Assembly (NCBI GenBank): GCA_934202095.1
Contig: CAKPXN010000002.1
Coordinates: forward strand, 22,737-86,736
Source of the DNA: an uncultured Veillonella sp.
GTDB taxonomy: Bacteria > Bacillota > Negativicutes > Veillonellales > Veillonellaceae
DNA: 64,000 bases
Direction: 5' to 3'
Below are positions 25,980 through 35,710 of this stretch, one piece after another. The position numbers and the translations under genes were made by a program. Each line of letters opens with the position of its first letter. Position 1 is the first letter of the stretch. The notes below the pieces were generated by a model, which was not told where the DNA came from, ran no database searches, and saw nothing but the letters and a program-made list of their open reading frames with translations.

Positions 25980-28424
25980 ATGAAAGCAAGCTTACAATGG
26001 ATGAATGAATACGTACCTCTTGATCTAAATCGTCCTGCCCAAGAATTAGCGGATGAATTAACACAAGCAGGTATTCCTGTAGAAGAAGTACTTTCTATGG
26101 ATCCAGGTTTGAAAAAAATCTATACTGGTAAAATCGTAGAAATTACAAAACACCCAGATGCAGATAAACTACAAGTATGCCAAGTACAATGCTTATCTGA
26201 AGATGGGGAAGAAATTACTAAACAAATCGTTACTGCTGCTACGAATGTAGCTGTAGGTCAAATCGTACCAGTTGCGTATCATAAATCTCGTTTGGCAGAT
26301 GGTACAGAAATTAAAAAAGGTAAATTACGTGGTGTTGTATCCGAAGGCATGTTCTGCTCCGTTGCTGAATTCGGTATTTCCTCTGATTTGGTAAGACCAG
26401 AAGAAGCACAAGGCATCTATATTTTCCCTGAAGGCACACCAATTGGTTTAGATATTAAAGAAGCACTTATGCTTGATGATACTGTATATGAATTTGAATT
26501 GACAGCTAATCGTGCAGACTGCTTCTCTATGGTAGGTTTGTCCCGTGAATTCGGCATCATGACAAATCAAAAGGCTTTGTTTCCAGTTATTATGGTGAAT
26601 GAAAATGGTGAGTCCATCGAAGGTAAAGCATCTGTAGCTATCGAAGCACATGATCTTTGCACGCGATTTACATCCCGTCTTGTTACGAATGTTACCATCG
26701 AACCATCTCCATTGTGGATGCAAAATCGTTTGCGTAATAGCGGCATTCGCCCTATCAACAATGTAGTAGACGTAACAAACTACGTTATGCTTGAATTAGG
26801 TCAACCAATGCATGCTTACGATTATGATTGCGTAGCTGACCATACCCTTATTGCACGTCGTGCAAAAGCCGGTGAAACACTTACTACATTAGACGGTAAT
26901 GAACGTGAACTCAATGAGTCCATGCTTATCATTGCAGATACAAATGGCCCAATCGGCGTAGCTGGCGTTATGGGTGGTCTTACTAGTGAAGTAACAGATA
27001 AGACTACGAACGTCTTGTTCGAAGCGGCTGTATTTAATGGACCATCTATTCGTCGCACATCCAAAGCATTAGGTATGCGCTCTGAAGCATCCGGTCGTTT
27101 TGAACGCGGTGTAAACCATAAATATACAGCATATGCTATCGACCGTGCTGCACAATTGTTACAACAAATTTGTCCTTCCTGTAAGGTAAGTGTTGGCGTT
27201 ATTGATGTATATCCAGAACCAGTAGAACAACGCACTGTAACTTTCACAGCAGAACAAATCAATGACTATCTTGGCACTTCTATTGAAAAAGATAGAATGA
27301 TTGATATTTTAACGAAGCTTGAATTTGGCATTACTGAATCTGGTGATACCATCGAAGCACTCGTTCCAACATGGCGCGATGATGTCACTGTTATGCCTGA
27401 TATTGCGGAAGAAGTGGCGCGCATCGTAAGCTATGATAATATTGCGCCTACAATTCCTGTGGCTGTATTATCCTCCGGCGGTATGACACCTAAGAAAGCA
27501 TTAACGAAAGAAGTAACGCATTACTTAGCCCATGCTGGTTTAAGCCAAATCATTACATTTAGCTTTATGCATAAAGATGGTCTTACGAATATGATGTTGC
27601 CAGAAGGTGACAGTCGTTATACGGCAATTCCAATCTTAAATCCTATTTCCGAAGAGTTCCCATATATGAGAACTACGTTGGTACCAGCTGTTATTGAAGC
27701 CGCTAAACGCAATATTGCACAACAAAACAAGGATTTGTGGTTGTTTGAAACGGCTAATGTATATGAACCAAAAGCATTGCCATTAACAGAAGTACCGCAT
27801 GAACGTCCTATGGCATGTGGTATTATGATGGGCAAGGTTACAGAGGCCGCATGGAATCAAGCGCAACGGGACACTGATTTCTATGATGTAAAAGGCGTAG
27901 TTGACGGCTTACTAGCTAAATTAGGATTGACTCAATATGATATTCAACCATCTAGTGAAAGCTATTACCATCCAGGCGTAAGTGCACATTACACAGTCAA
28001 TGGTGTAACGATTGCTAACTATGGTGAATTACATCCACAAGTGGTTAAAAACTTCGATTTGTCTGGTAAAGTGTATATGTTTGAAATCGATTTGGAAGCA
28101 GTATTGTCCATTACAGTACCACCATTTAGATATCAATCATTCAGTAAATTCCCAGGTACAAGTCGTGACTTGGCAATCGTAGCGCCAGTATCTGTTACAA
28201 GTGGTGAAATTGTAGCGCTTATTAAAGAACATGGTGGAGAATATTTAGAATCCGTATCTATCTTCGACGTTTACGAAGGGGAACATATTGAAGCAGGCTA
28301 TCGTAGCTTAGCTTATAACTTACAATTTAGATCGATGGAAGGCACATTAAATGATGAAGACATCGATGGTGCAATTCAAGCGATTATTGATGCATTAGCA
28401 ACTAAAAATTGTAAATTACGATAA
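25980..28424 (+). CDS. pheT: Phenylalanyl-tRNA synthetase beta subunit
   Basis: Beta subunit, 814 residues. Domains in order are an N-terminal region with MNEYVPLDL; the tRNA-binding EMAP-like domain (about 40-150) with HPDADKLQVCQV; the B3/B4 editing domain (about 205-400) with RCF-like ANRADCFSMVGLSRE and NNVVDVTNYVMLELGQPMHA; the B5 domain (about 400-475); a catalytic-like core; and the C-terminal ferredoxin-fold anticodon domain (about 720-814) with FPGTSRDLAIVAP and LAYNLQFRS. The ATG follows AGGAGG. The pair with pheS is complete and closed by a terminator 10 bases after the stop. Confidence 0.97.
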   Translation: MKASLQWMNEYVPLDLNRPAQELADELTQAGIPVEEVLSMDPGLKKIYTGKIVEITKHPDADKLQVCQVQCLSEDGEEITKQIVTAATNVAVGQIVPVAYHKSRLADGTEIKKGKLRGVVSEGMFCSVAEFGISSDLVRPEEAQGIYIFPEGTPIGLDIKEALMLDDTVYEFELTANRADCFSMVGLSREFGIMTNQKALFPVIMVNENGESIEGKASVAIEAHDLCTRFTSRLVTNVTIEPSPLWMQNRLRNSGIRPINNVVDVTNYVMLELGQPMHAYDYDCVADHTLIARRAKAGETLTTLDGNERELNESMLIIADTNGPIGVAGVMGGLTSEVTDKTTNVLFEAAVFNGPSIRRTSKALGMRSEASGRFERGVNHKYTAYAIDRAAQLLQQICPSCKVSVGVIDVYPEPVEQRTVTFTAEQINDYLGTSIEKDRMIDILTKLEFGITESGDTIEALVPTWRDDVTVMPDIAEEVARIVSYDNIAPTIPVAVLSSGGMTPKKALTKEVTHYLAHAGLSQIITFSFMHKDGLTNMMLPEGDSRYTAIPILNPISEEFPYMRTTLVPAVIEAAKRNIAQQNKDLWLFETANVYEPKALPLTEVPHERPMACGIMMGKVTEAAWNQAQRDTDFYDVKGVVDGLLAKLGLTQYDIQPSSESYYHPGVSAHYTVNGVTIANYGELHPQVVKNFDLSGKVYMFEIDLEAVLSITVPPFRYQSFSKFPGTSRDLAIVAPVSVTSGEIVALIKEHGGEYLESVSIFDVYEGEHIEAGYRSLAYNLQFRSMEGTLNDEDIDGAIQAIIDALATKNCKLR

Positions 28425-28433
28425 GTCATCGTG

Positions 28434-28463
28434 AAAGGGTTTACCTTATGGTAAACCCTTTTA
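28434..28463 (+). terminator. Intrinsic terminator after pheT
   Basis: A perfect 12-base stem AAAGGGTTTACC/GGTAAACCCTTT with TTAT loop is followed by a short T-run. A TATAAT at 28484-28489 just downstream is the likely -10 for the next operon, with only a weak -35. Confidence 0.85.
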
Positions 28464-28524
28464 TGTCTATCTATCCCCTGTTGTATAATAGAAGGTATAG
28501 GTAATGAGTCAGAAAGGATTTATT

Positions 28525-30951
28525 ATGGAATTATTAGCACCAGCGGGTACGATGGAAAATTTTATGGCCGCCTTGGAATCAGGGGCGGATGCTATATATT
28601 TAGGCGGCAAGGTCTTTAATGCACGGGCTCATGCAGCCAATTTTGGTATCGATGAATTGCGTGAGGCTGTACGGTTAGCACATATTTTAGATGTGTCTGT
28701 GTACGTAACCGTTAATATTTTGATTGGCGATACGGAATTGAAGGACCTTGAACAGTATATTAAGGATTTAGATTCCATTGGCGTAGATGCTATTATTGTG
28801 CAGGACTTAGCTGTTGCAGAAATTGCAAAACGTGTTGCACCGAACATACATCTTCATGGGAGCACACAAATGACGGCTGCTACGCTCGATGCGGTTCGTT
28901 TTTATGAAAGTCTAGGCTTTACGCGCGTTGTTTTGGCTCGTGAATTAAGTCTTAAGGAAATTCAACATATATGCAAACATTGTAAGGCAGAAATTGAAGT
29001 ATTTGTTCATGGTGCTTTATGTGTCTGCTACTCCGGCCAGTGTTTGATGAGTTCTTTCATCGGTGGACGCAGTGGCAACCGAGGCGCTTGTGCACAGCCT
29101 TGTCGGTTGCCTTATGAATTATTGGATTCTAAGGGTGAAAGTGTATTACCTAAACATGAAGCCTATTTGCTAAGTCCAAAGGATCTCAATTATAGTGAGC
29201 ATATGAATGAACTCGTAGCGGCTGGTGTTACATCTTTTAAGGTAGAAGGACGTATGAAAAAGGTATCCTATGTTCGTCAAGTGATAGGTACTTATAGAGA
29301 GATATTGGATGACGCATCAATTCACGAAAGCCAACGTAAAGCATTAGCCTCTGGATTTAATCGTGGATTTTCCACAGCCTATTTAGACGATACTGTGGGA
29401 CGACAAATGATGACCGTAGTGGCGCCAAATCACCAGGGTAAGCCAATCGGAGAGTCATATACGAAAAAAGGAGAAGTTTACTTATCCTTAACAGAACCTA
29501 TTGAACAAGGTTCATTAGTTAAAATATTACAATCCAATGGTAGTGTTACCTATTATACGGTAGATGACGAATGGACCCGTGTATCCGATACGTTGTATAA
29601 AGGGCGACCTGCAGAGGGCTTAGCAGTAGGTCAACTATATTTGGCATCTACTCCGAAAAATACAAAGTCTCGAGGCTTGCAAGAATTTACCCGTAAATAT
29701 GATATGTCCGTATATCTCAGCGTAGGTTCTGATGGAGAAAGAAATTATACAGAATTAACAGCTATCCTAGATTCTGGACTCAGTGTAACTGTTACCAATG
29801 GCTATATACCAGCTATTGCAAATAAAGTACCAACCTCATTAGAAAAGGTATCTGAACAGTTAGGGCGTTTAGGAAATACATTATTTAGACTTTCCTATGT
29901 AGATATCCCTGATGGGCTGTATATGTGGCCTGCTAGCGTTCTTAATGCACTACGCCGAGATGCGGTAGCTGCTTTAGAAGAAGCCTTAATTTCACATCAC
30001 GTAGAATCATGGCAAGCATTGCAAGTAACAGGTGATGTAGATTATGATTTCAAGGCACAACACAGGTTATCCTATGATAATTGCCCTATGATCTCTGCTC
30101 GTGTCGATGAAATAGAAGGTGTGAAAGCAGCAATTGCTGGTGGAGCACAGAAAATCATTTTTGGTGGTGATAGACTGAGTCGTACACCATATGCGTTATC
30201 TGTATATGATGAGGTGGCCCGTTTATGTGCTACATCTGATGTGATCTGCACCTTTGCTACACCACGAGTTGTGAAAGATGATGAAGTAGAAGCATATAAA
30301 CATACGTTAGAGGCAATCGTACAGGCTAATCCAGATAGTATTTCTATCCACGTGCCACAAGCATTACTTTGGCTTCGTGAGTTAGGATATACAGGTGCCA
30401 TTGAGGCTGATACAGGCCTTAATATTTTCAATACCCCTACATTACATTTCTGGGAACAGTTACACATCAGTTGTGTAAATCCATCGCAAGAGTTGACCTT
30501 AAAGCAAATTACGGATATAGCTAAACATAGTCACGTTCCTATTGAGACGATGGTACATGGCTATACGGAAATGATGATTTCCGAATATTGTGCCATTGCA
30601 AGTTTTGTTGGTACTGGCAGTAAAGTAAATTGTCCTATGCCATGTGTTAAGGAATCGTATGCGTTAAAGGATAGAAAAGGTGAAATATTCCCTATTCGTA
30701 CGGATCCATACTGCCGTATGCACATCATGAATAGTCATGAAATGGATATGCGAGCCTATGTACCTATGTTGTTACAAAAAGGTATTTCCATATTACGCGT
30801 AGATGGTCGTCATATGAGGCCAAGTTATGTGAAAGATATTGTATCCCAATATGTTGGCATAGCAAAGGGGACGATGGAGGCACCACCTAAGAAAATAGAT
30901 TCCCAAGGTGAATCTATTACACGGGGACATTATTTTAGAGGTATTTTATAG
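28525..30951 (+). CDS. U32 family peptidase-like protein (RlhA/YhbU group, long form)
   Basis: Member of the U32 peptidase/hydroxylase superfamily, 808 residues from ATG 28525, which follows AAAGGA; an ATG at 28504 lies upstream of that site. The N-terminal U32 domain has MELLAPAGTMENFMAAL and GADAIYLGGKVFNAR. The cysteine cluster is CVCYSGQCLMSSF then NRGACAQPCR, near residues 165-195. The middle DUF3656-like region is followed by a second U32-like half with EADTGLNIFNT and NCPMPC. E. coli RlhA, of similar build, is needed for 23S rRNA C2501 hydroxylation, so an RNA hydroxylation role is more likely than proteolysis. It is probably cotranscribed with mutS2, 14 bases downstream. Confidence 0.85.
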   Translation: MELLAPAGTMENFMAALESGADAIYLGGKVFNARAHAANFGIDELREAVRLAHILDVSVYVTVNILIGDTELKDLEQYIKDLDSIGVDAIIVQDLAVAEIAKRVAPNIHLHGSTQMTAATLDAVRFYESLGFTRVVLARELSLKEIQHICKHCKAEIEVFVHGALCVCYSGQCLMSSFIGGRSGNRGACAQPCRLPYELLDSKGESVLPKHEAYLLSPKDLNYSEHMNELVAAGVTSFKVEGRMKKVSYVRQVIGTYREILDDASIHESQRKALASGFNRGFSTAYLDDTVGRQMMTVVAPNHQGKPIGESYTKKGEVYLSLTEPIEQGSLVKILQSNGSVTYYTVDDEWTRVSDTLYKGRPAEGLAVGQLYLASTPKNTKSRGLQEFTRKYDMSVYLSVGSDGERNYTELTAILDSGLSVTVTNGYIPAIANKVPTSLEKVSEQLGRLGNTLFRLSYVDIPDGLYMWPASVLNALRRDAVAALEEALISHHVESWQALQVTGDVDYDFKAQHRLSYDNCPMISARVDEIEGVKAAIAGGAQKIIFGGDRLSRTPYALSVYDEVARLCATSDVICTFATPRVVKDDEVEAYKHTLEAIVQANPDSISIHVPQALLWLRELGYTGAIEADTGLNIFNTPTLHFWEQLHISCVNPSQELTLKQITDIAKHSHVPIETMVHGYTEMMISEYCAIASFVGTGSKVNCPMPCVKESYALKDRKGEIFPIRTDPYCRMHIMNSHEMDMRAYVPMLLQKGISILRVDGRHMRPSYVKDIVSQYVGIAKGTMEAPPKKIDSQGESITRGHYFRGIL

Positions 30952-30965
30952 AACGAGGTAGTACA

Positions 30966-33344
30966 TTGTTTAATGAAGATGTATTAGATTTTATAAAAAT
31001 TAAAGAAGAGTTGGCTAATCATTGTAGCTCTATTATTGCTAAAGAAATAGCGTTAGCATTGGAACCCATGACGAATCGAGAAAAGATTCAAGAGGCTTTA
31101 GATGAAACAGCAGAAGCACTACGGTCCTGGCAAACAGAAATCGAGCAACCGTTAGGCGGCACGCGGGATATACGCGAAGCTTGTAAAAAGAGTCGCAAGG
31201 ATTTTGTGCTTTCACGAGAGGCCATATGGGATGTCTATATAACCATAGGCGCCTATAAGCGTATGGTTAAGTTCTTTAGAGCGAAATATATGGAATATCC
31301 ATTGTTGTCCTTATGGATGCAAGACATGCCGAACATGGATCGCGTGGAACAACGGTTAAAACGCGTATTTGATGAAAAAGGGGAATTGCTCGATACAGCA
31401 TCTCCTAAACTGGCGAGCTTACGAAATACAATCAGCAAGACGCGTGACCGTATTAAACACGATATTCAAGCCATTTTACATGACAAGGATAATCAGAAAT
31501 ATTTCCAAGAAACGATTATTACGCAACGTAACAATCGTTATGTAATTCCTGTTAAGCAAGAATATCGCCAATATTTTGATGGTTTGATTCACGATCGCTC
31601 TGCAACAGGGCAAACATTATATATTGAACCGATGCGACTTGTAGAACTAAACAATGATTTGCAAGAAGCTTTGATAGGCGAAGAACAAGAGGTTCTACGC
31701 ATTTATAAAGAACTGTCAGCCCTTATCAAACAACATAGCAATGATTTGATGGATGCCTGTGAAAAGGTATCTCATATTGAGTTTGTCTATGGTAAAGCAA
31801 AACTCGGTATGGCTCAAAAAGCGGTGCAGGCCACATTGAGCGAAGGGCGTGACGTCAATTTGATGCGTGCTCGCCATCCGTTGATTCCTGCCAATACGGT
31901 GGTGCCAACGGATATTCGTTTAGGTACGGATTATCGAATTTTATTGATTACGGGCTCCAACACGGGTGGTAAAACGGTGTCATTAAAAACGCTTGGCTTA
32001 TTATCCCTTATGAACCAAAGCGGTTTATTTATCCCTGCTGATCACGGTTCTGTATTGCCAATTTTCCACAATATTTTTGCGGATATTGGGGATGAACAAA
32101 GCATTGAAGCTAGCTTGTCTACATTCTCTGCACATATGACTCAAGTTATTTCTATTATTAAACATTGTGGTCCTAATGATCTTGTACTACTCGATGAACT
32201 CGGCTCCGGTACAGATCCAGAGGAAGGTAGTGCTTTAGCTGTATCCATACTTGAATTCTTCCGCCAAAAAGGAACACTCATGATGGTTAGCACTCACTAT
32301 AATGAGTTAAAGAACTATGCGTATCATACGGCAGGCATCGAGAATGGTCATGTTGAGTTTGATGAGCGTACCTTAAAGCCAACCTATCGATTACATATTG
32401 GCGTGGCTGGTAGTAGTCATGCATTGAGCATTGCGGCGCGTTTGGGGCTACCAAAGGAAATCGTCAATCGTGCACGTGATTACAAATCCAAGTTTGGTAG
32501 TAGTGAAATGGAAAATGTTTTATCCGATTTGAACGAACAATTACGTAAATCATCGGAACGCGAACGGGCGCTCAAAAAAGAATTAGATGAAACACGTCGT
32601 ATGCGCGGTCAATTGGAAAAAGAAAAGAAGCAGTTTAATGAAAAACGCAAACAGATGTTAGCGAAGGCACAGGCTGATGCGGAATCTATGAAACGCAGTC
32701 TCCGTGTAGAAGGGGAGGCTATTATTAAACAATTAAAAGCTCAATTCTCTGAAACGAATAAGGATAAGCGTCAATCCGCCATCAATGCAGCCCGTAAAGG
32801 TATATCTAATGTCCACGTACCAGATGCCCCTATAGATGATAATCGTAAAGAGTTGACTATAGATGCCGTTGCTATTGGTCAAGTTGTATATGTTACGTCA
32901 TTGCGTTCACTTGGCACGGTTTTATCCATTAAAGGTAATCGCGTGACTGTAGATATCAATGGTTTATCTGCTACTGTGAAAGTAAGTGAATTACAATCTA
33001 CTACGCGAGAAGAGTCCAATAAGATTCAACGCGATAATCTTAAGGCTCAACCAAAAACTCGTAAGAGATCAGGGGGCTCTGCTGTACAACGTCAAAAAGA
33101 GGTACGTACAGAGATTAATATTCTCGGTCAAACCGTAGATGAAGCCGTAGTTTCTGTCGGTCGTTTTATAGATCAAGCATTACTTGGTGGTGTTAATCAG
33201 GTTCGAATCATTCATGGTAAGGGCACTGGTGCATTGCGTGAAGGCGTACACCAATATTTACGGACATTGCCACAAGTAGCATATTTTGAAACTGCTGGCT
33301 ATGATGAGGGCGGAGCAGGTGCTACAAACGTAGTGTTAAAATAA
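30966..33344 (+). CDS. mutS2: MutS2 ATPase with Smr domain
   Basis: MutS-like ATPase, 792 residues, implicated in recombination control and in rescue of collided ribosomes (RqcU) in Bacillus. The N-terminal core and clamp coiled coils cover about 1-310. Walker A ITGSNTGGKTVSLK lies near residue 330, Walker B VLLDELGSGTDPEEG near 410 and MMVSTHYNELKNYA near 440. A long coiled coil (about 510-600) is followed by a KOW-like region. The C-terminal Smr domain (about 715-792) has RIIHGKGTGALREGV. The usual LDLR nuclease motif reads INILG, so its Asp and Arg are missing. It starts at TTG 30966 after GAGGTAG. A terminator follows. Confidence 0.93.
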   Translation: MFNEDVLDFIKIKEELANHCSSIIAKEIALALEPMTNREKIQEALDETAEALRSWQTEIEQPLGGTRDIREACKKSRKDFVLSREAIWDVYITIGAYKRMVKFFRAKYMEYPLLSLWMQDMPNMDRVEQRLKRVFDEKGELLDTASPKLASLRNTISKTRDRIKHDIQAILHDKDNQKYFQETIITQRNNRYVIPVKQEYRQYFDGLIHDRSATGQTLYIEPMRLVELNNDLQEALIGEEQEVLRIYKELSALIKQHSNDLMDACEKVSHIEFVYGKAKLGMAQKAVQATLSEGRDVNLMRARHPLIPANTVVPTDIRLGTDYRILLITGSNTGGKTVSLKTLGLLSLMNQSGLFIPADHGSVLPIFHNIFADIGDEQSIEASLSTFSAHMTQVISIIKHCGPNDLVLLDELGSGTDPEEGSALAVSILEFFRQKGTLMMVSTHYNELKNYAYHTAGIENGHVEFDERTLKPTYRLHIGVAGSSHALSIAARLGLPKEIVNRARDYKSKFGSSEMENVLSDLNEQLRKSSERERALKKELDETRRMRGQLEKEKKQFNEKRKQMLAKAQADAESMKRSLRVEGEAIIKQLKAQFSETNKDKRQSAINAARKGISNVHVPDAPIDDNRKELTIDAVAIGQVVYVTSLRSLGTVLSIKGNRVTVDINGLSATVKVSELQSTTREESNKIQRDNLKAQPKTRKRSGGSAVQRQKEVRTEINILGQTVDEAVVSVGRFIDQALLGGVNQVRIIHGKGTGALREGVHQYLRTLPQVAYFETAGYDEGGAGATNVVLK

Positions 33345-33371
33345 CATACTATTTTTAAGATAATGAAATAA

Positions 33372-33406
33372 AAGAAGCAGACTCACATGAGTTTGCTTCT
33401 TTTTTG
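33372..33406 (+). terminator. Intrinsic terminator after mutS2
   Basis: A 14-base stem (33372-33385 with 33388-33401, one G-T pair) with core AGAAGCAGACTCA is followed by a T-run. It ends the U32-mutS2 operon. Confidence 0.85.
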
Positions 33407-33409
33407 TAA

Positions 33410-33444
33410 TAGAAAAGAGGCAAAACCATGTGGTTTTGCCTCTT
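33410..33444 (-). terminator. Terminator of the class A PBP gene
   Basis: A perfect 14-base inverted repeat (33415-33428 with 33431-33444), AAGAGGCAAAACCA on the plus strand, stands back-to-back with the mutS2 terminator. Read on the minus strand it is followed by TTTTCT and lies about 20 bases past the PBP stop. Confidence 0.75.
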
Positions 33445-33465
33445 AACATGTCGACCAGCTATAAG

Positions 33466-35553
33466 TTAGTGATCTTTTTTCTTATCTTTTTTAGACTTCG
33501 ATTGACTTGGTTTGGAATCGGTAGATTCTACCTTGGATGATGAGTCATCATCTTTTGAGATTGCATCATTTTTATCCTTACCATCCTTTTTATCTTTGTC
33601 ATCTTTTTTGTCTTTATCGTCCTTTTTCGGAGCTTCTTTTACCGGATTATAATGTCCTTCACTGACAGCTGCTTGAGCGCTAGCTGGTACATTAAAGTCA
33701 GAAGCAGGGGTATTGGCTAATGCGGCCGACATAAATTGTCTCCACATTACAGCTGGCGTTGAACCACCAGTAATACCTAATGTTTCAGATCCGTAGTCAT
33801 CACCAATCCAAACAGCAGCAACTAAGTCAGGCGTATATCCAACGAACCAAGCATCTTTTTCATCATCTGTTGTACCTGTTTTACCAGCTGCAGGTCTACC
33901 GATAGCAGCATTGCCACCAGTACCACCAGTGATAACAGATTCTAACATATCAGTGATGATAGCAGCATCTTTTTCTTCAACGACGCGCTTTTCTTGGATG
34001 GAATTTTCTTCCACCACTTGTCCGTTGCGGTCCACGATTTTTATGATTGCTGTAGGTTGAACCTTAACACCACCATTAGCGAGTACGCCATAAGCTTCTG
34101 CCATTTCTAATGGTGAAACACCATGAGTTAAACCACCAAGTGCTGTTGATAAGTTGTTATCTTCATCAGTTAAGGTAGTAATACCCATCTTCTTAGCTAA
34201 GTCGATAATCTTAGACATACCAACTTCATCAGCGATTTTTACAGCTGGTACGTTACGAGAATGTTGTAATGCATAGCGGTATGTAATATTGCCTTCATAG
34301 TTTCGTTCATAGTTTTGAGGACGCCATCCATTAAAATCAACAGGACTATCATCAACAATGGAACCTGGAGTTTTACCAGATTGAATAGCAGCTAAGTAAA
34401 CAAATGGTTTCATAGCAGAGCCTGGTTGACGTTCCGCTTGTGATGCACGGTTAAAGGCATCATCGCCACGTCCACCGACCATGGCAACGATATAACCATT
34501 ATGTGGATTCATTGCCACGATAGCACCTTGTGGTTGGTGTAGACCATTTTGGTCAGTATACATAGTTGGTAGATTTTGCATTGCTGCAACAGCCGCATTT
34601 TGAGCATCCATATCGAGAGTGGTATAAATTTTCAAACCATCTTTGTAGATTGCATCATCGCCATATTTTTCAGAAATTTGAGCAATTACGTAGTTGATAA
34701 AATACGATGCATTGTTGTTTTCGTGAGTTTGCTCTTGTTTAGCGACCAAACCTAAATCTGCTTCGCGAGCTGCATCTGCTTTATCTTGTGTGAGGTAACC
34801 ATACTTAACCATTTGGCCCAATACAATAGCCTGGCGTTTTTTACCGGCCTCTAAGTTGTTGAATGGGGAGTAGTAGTTAGGACTTTGAGGTAACCCAGCA
34901 AGCATAGCACATTGAGCTAATGTTAAATCACGTACATCTTTACCAAAGTAAACATGGGCTGCTGATTGAACACCATAAGCACCTTGACCAAAATAAATTT
35001 GGTTCATATACATTTCTAGAATTTCTTGTTTGGTATAGTGCTGTTCAATTTTAAGTGCTAATAAAGCTTCGGAAATCTTACGTTTGAGTGTTCTATCTTG
35101 GGAAAGAAATGCATTACGAGCCAATTGTTGTGTGATTGTGGAACCACCTTCAGCTACACCACTATGTACAACATTAACCCAGATAGCACGTAAAATACCG
35201 ATAGGGTCGATACCATGATGGCTATAAAAACGAGAGTCTTCAGTAGCTACAAAAGCATCTTGTAATTCTTTTGGTACTTCGTTAATTGGAACTGGCAATC
35301 GATTCTCTGTGGAATGAACCGTAGTAATTAAATTGCCATGTACGTCATAGATCTGAGACGATGCAGATGGTCGTACATTCGATACATCTGGAAGGTTAGA
35401 CATGGTAGCACTTATAAATCCACAACCGCCACCGGCTACAATAAGAACAAGTAATAATACAATCATCCAAATCGTCTTTTTAGTTGATGCCTTTGGATTG
35501 CTCGGGTTAGGAGCTGGCTTACGACGAGCTCTTATATTTGAGTTATTACCCAT
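33466..35553 (-). CDS. Class A penicillin-binding protein (PBP1A type)
   Basis: Bifunctional peptidoglycan glycosyltransferase and transpeptidase, 695 residues. It has a basic N-terminus and one membrane helix (about 28-50). The GT51 domain (about 75-250) has the catalytic Glu in ATEDSRFYSHHGID and the motif GGSTITQQLARN. The transpeptidase domain (about 320-600) has Ser in GSAMKPF, SRN and KTGTTDDEKDAWF. The last 55 residues form a low-complexity Lys/Asp/Ser tail with repeated DKDKKD units. The start ATG follows AGAGGTGA on the minus strand. It is divergent from tyrS. The tail should lie in the periplasm and is not needed for catalysis in the family. Confidence 0.94.
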   Translation of the reverse strand: MGNNSNIRARRKPAPNPSNPKASTKKTIWMIVLLLVLIVAGGGCGFISATMSNLPDVSNVRPSASSQIYDVHGNLITTVHSTENRLPVPINEVPKELQDAFVATEDSRFYSHHGIDPIGILRAIWVNVVHSGVAEGGSTITQQLARNAFLSQDRTLKRKISEALLALKIEQHYTKQEILEMYMNQIYFGQGAYGVQSAAHVYFGKDVRDLTLAQCAMLAGLPQSPNYYSPFNNLEAGKKRQAIVLGQMVKYGYLTQDKADAAREADLGLVAKQEQTHENNNASYFINYVIAQISEKYGDDAIYKDGLKIYTTLDMDAQNAAVAAMQNLPTMYTDQNGLHQPQGAIVAMNPHNGYIVAMVGGRGDDAFNRASQAERQPGSAMKPFVYLAAIQSGKTPGSIVDDSPVDFNGWRPQNYERNYEGNITYRYALQHSRNVPAVKIADEVGMSKIIDLAKKMGITTLTDEDNNLSTALGGLTHGVSPLEMAEAYGVLANGGVKVQPTAIIKIVDRNGQVVEENSIQEKRVVEEKDAAIITDMLESVITGGTGGNAAIGRPAAGKTGTTDDEKDAWFVGYTPDLVAAVWIGDDYGSETLGITGGSTPAVMWRQFMSAALANTPASDFNVPASAQAAVSEGHYNPVKEAPKKDDKDKKDDKDKKDGKDKNDAISKDDDSSSKVESTDSKPSQSKSKKDKKKDH

Positions 35554-35608
35554 AGAGTCACCTCTTTTTTAAAGTAAATATAACGTAAAATATATTACGC
35601 AGTTATAA

Positions 35609-35680
35609 ATAGTATACCATAAAAGACATAAAACAAACACTATATATAATTGTGAAAGCCTATTTATAATGGTATACTAT
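35609..35680. promoter_or_regulatory. Divergent extended -10 promoters for the PBP gene and tyrS
   Basis: The 12-mer ATAGTATACCAT (35609-35620) is repeated perfectly inverted as ATGGTATACTAT (35669-35680). On each strand it forms an extended -10 (TGGTATACT). For tyrS a TTGTGA -35 at 35650-35655 has 17-base spacing to TATACT at 35673-35678. The minus-strand -35 is weak (TGTTTG). Confidence 0.65.
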
Positions 35681-35710
35681 AGAGAACAGATTTTATGTAG
35701 GAGGATTTCC

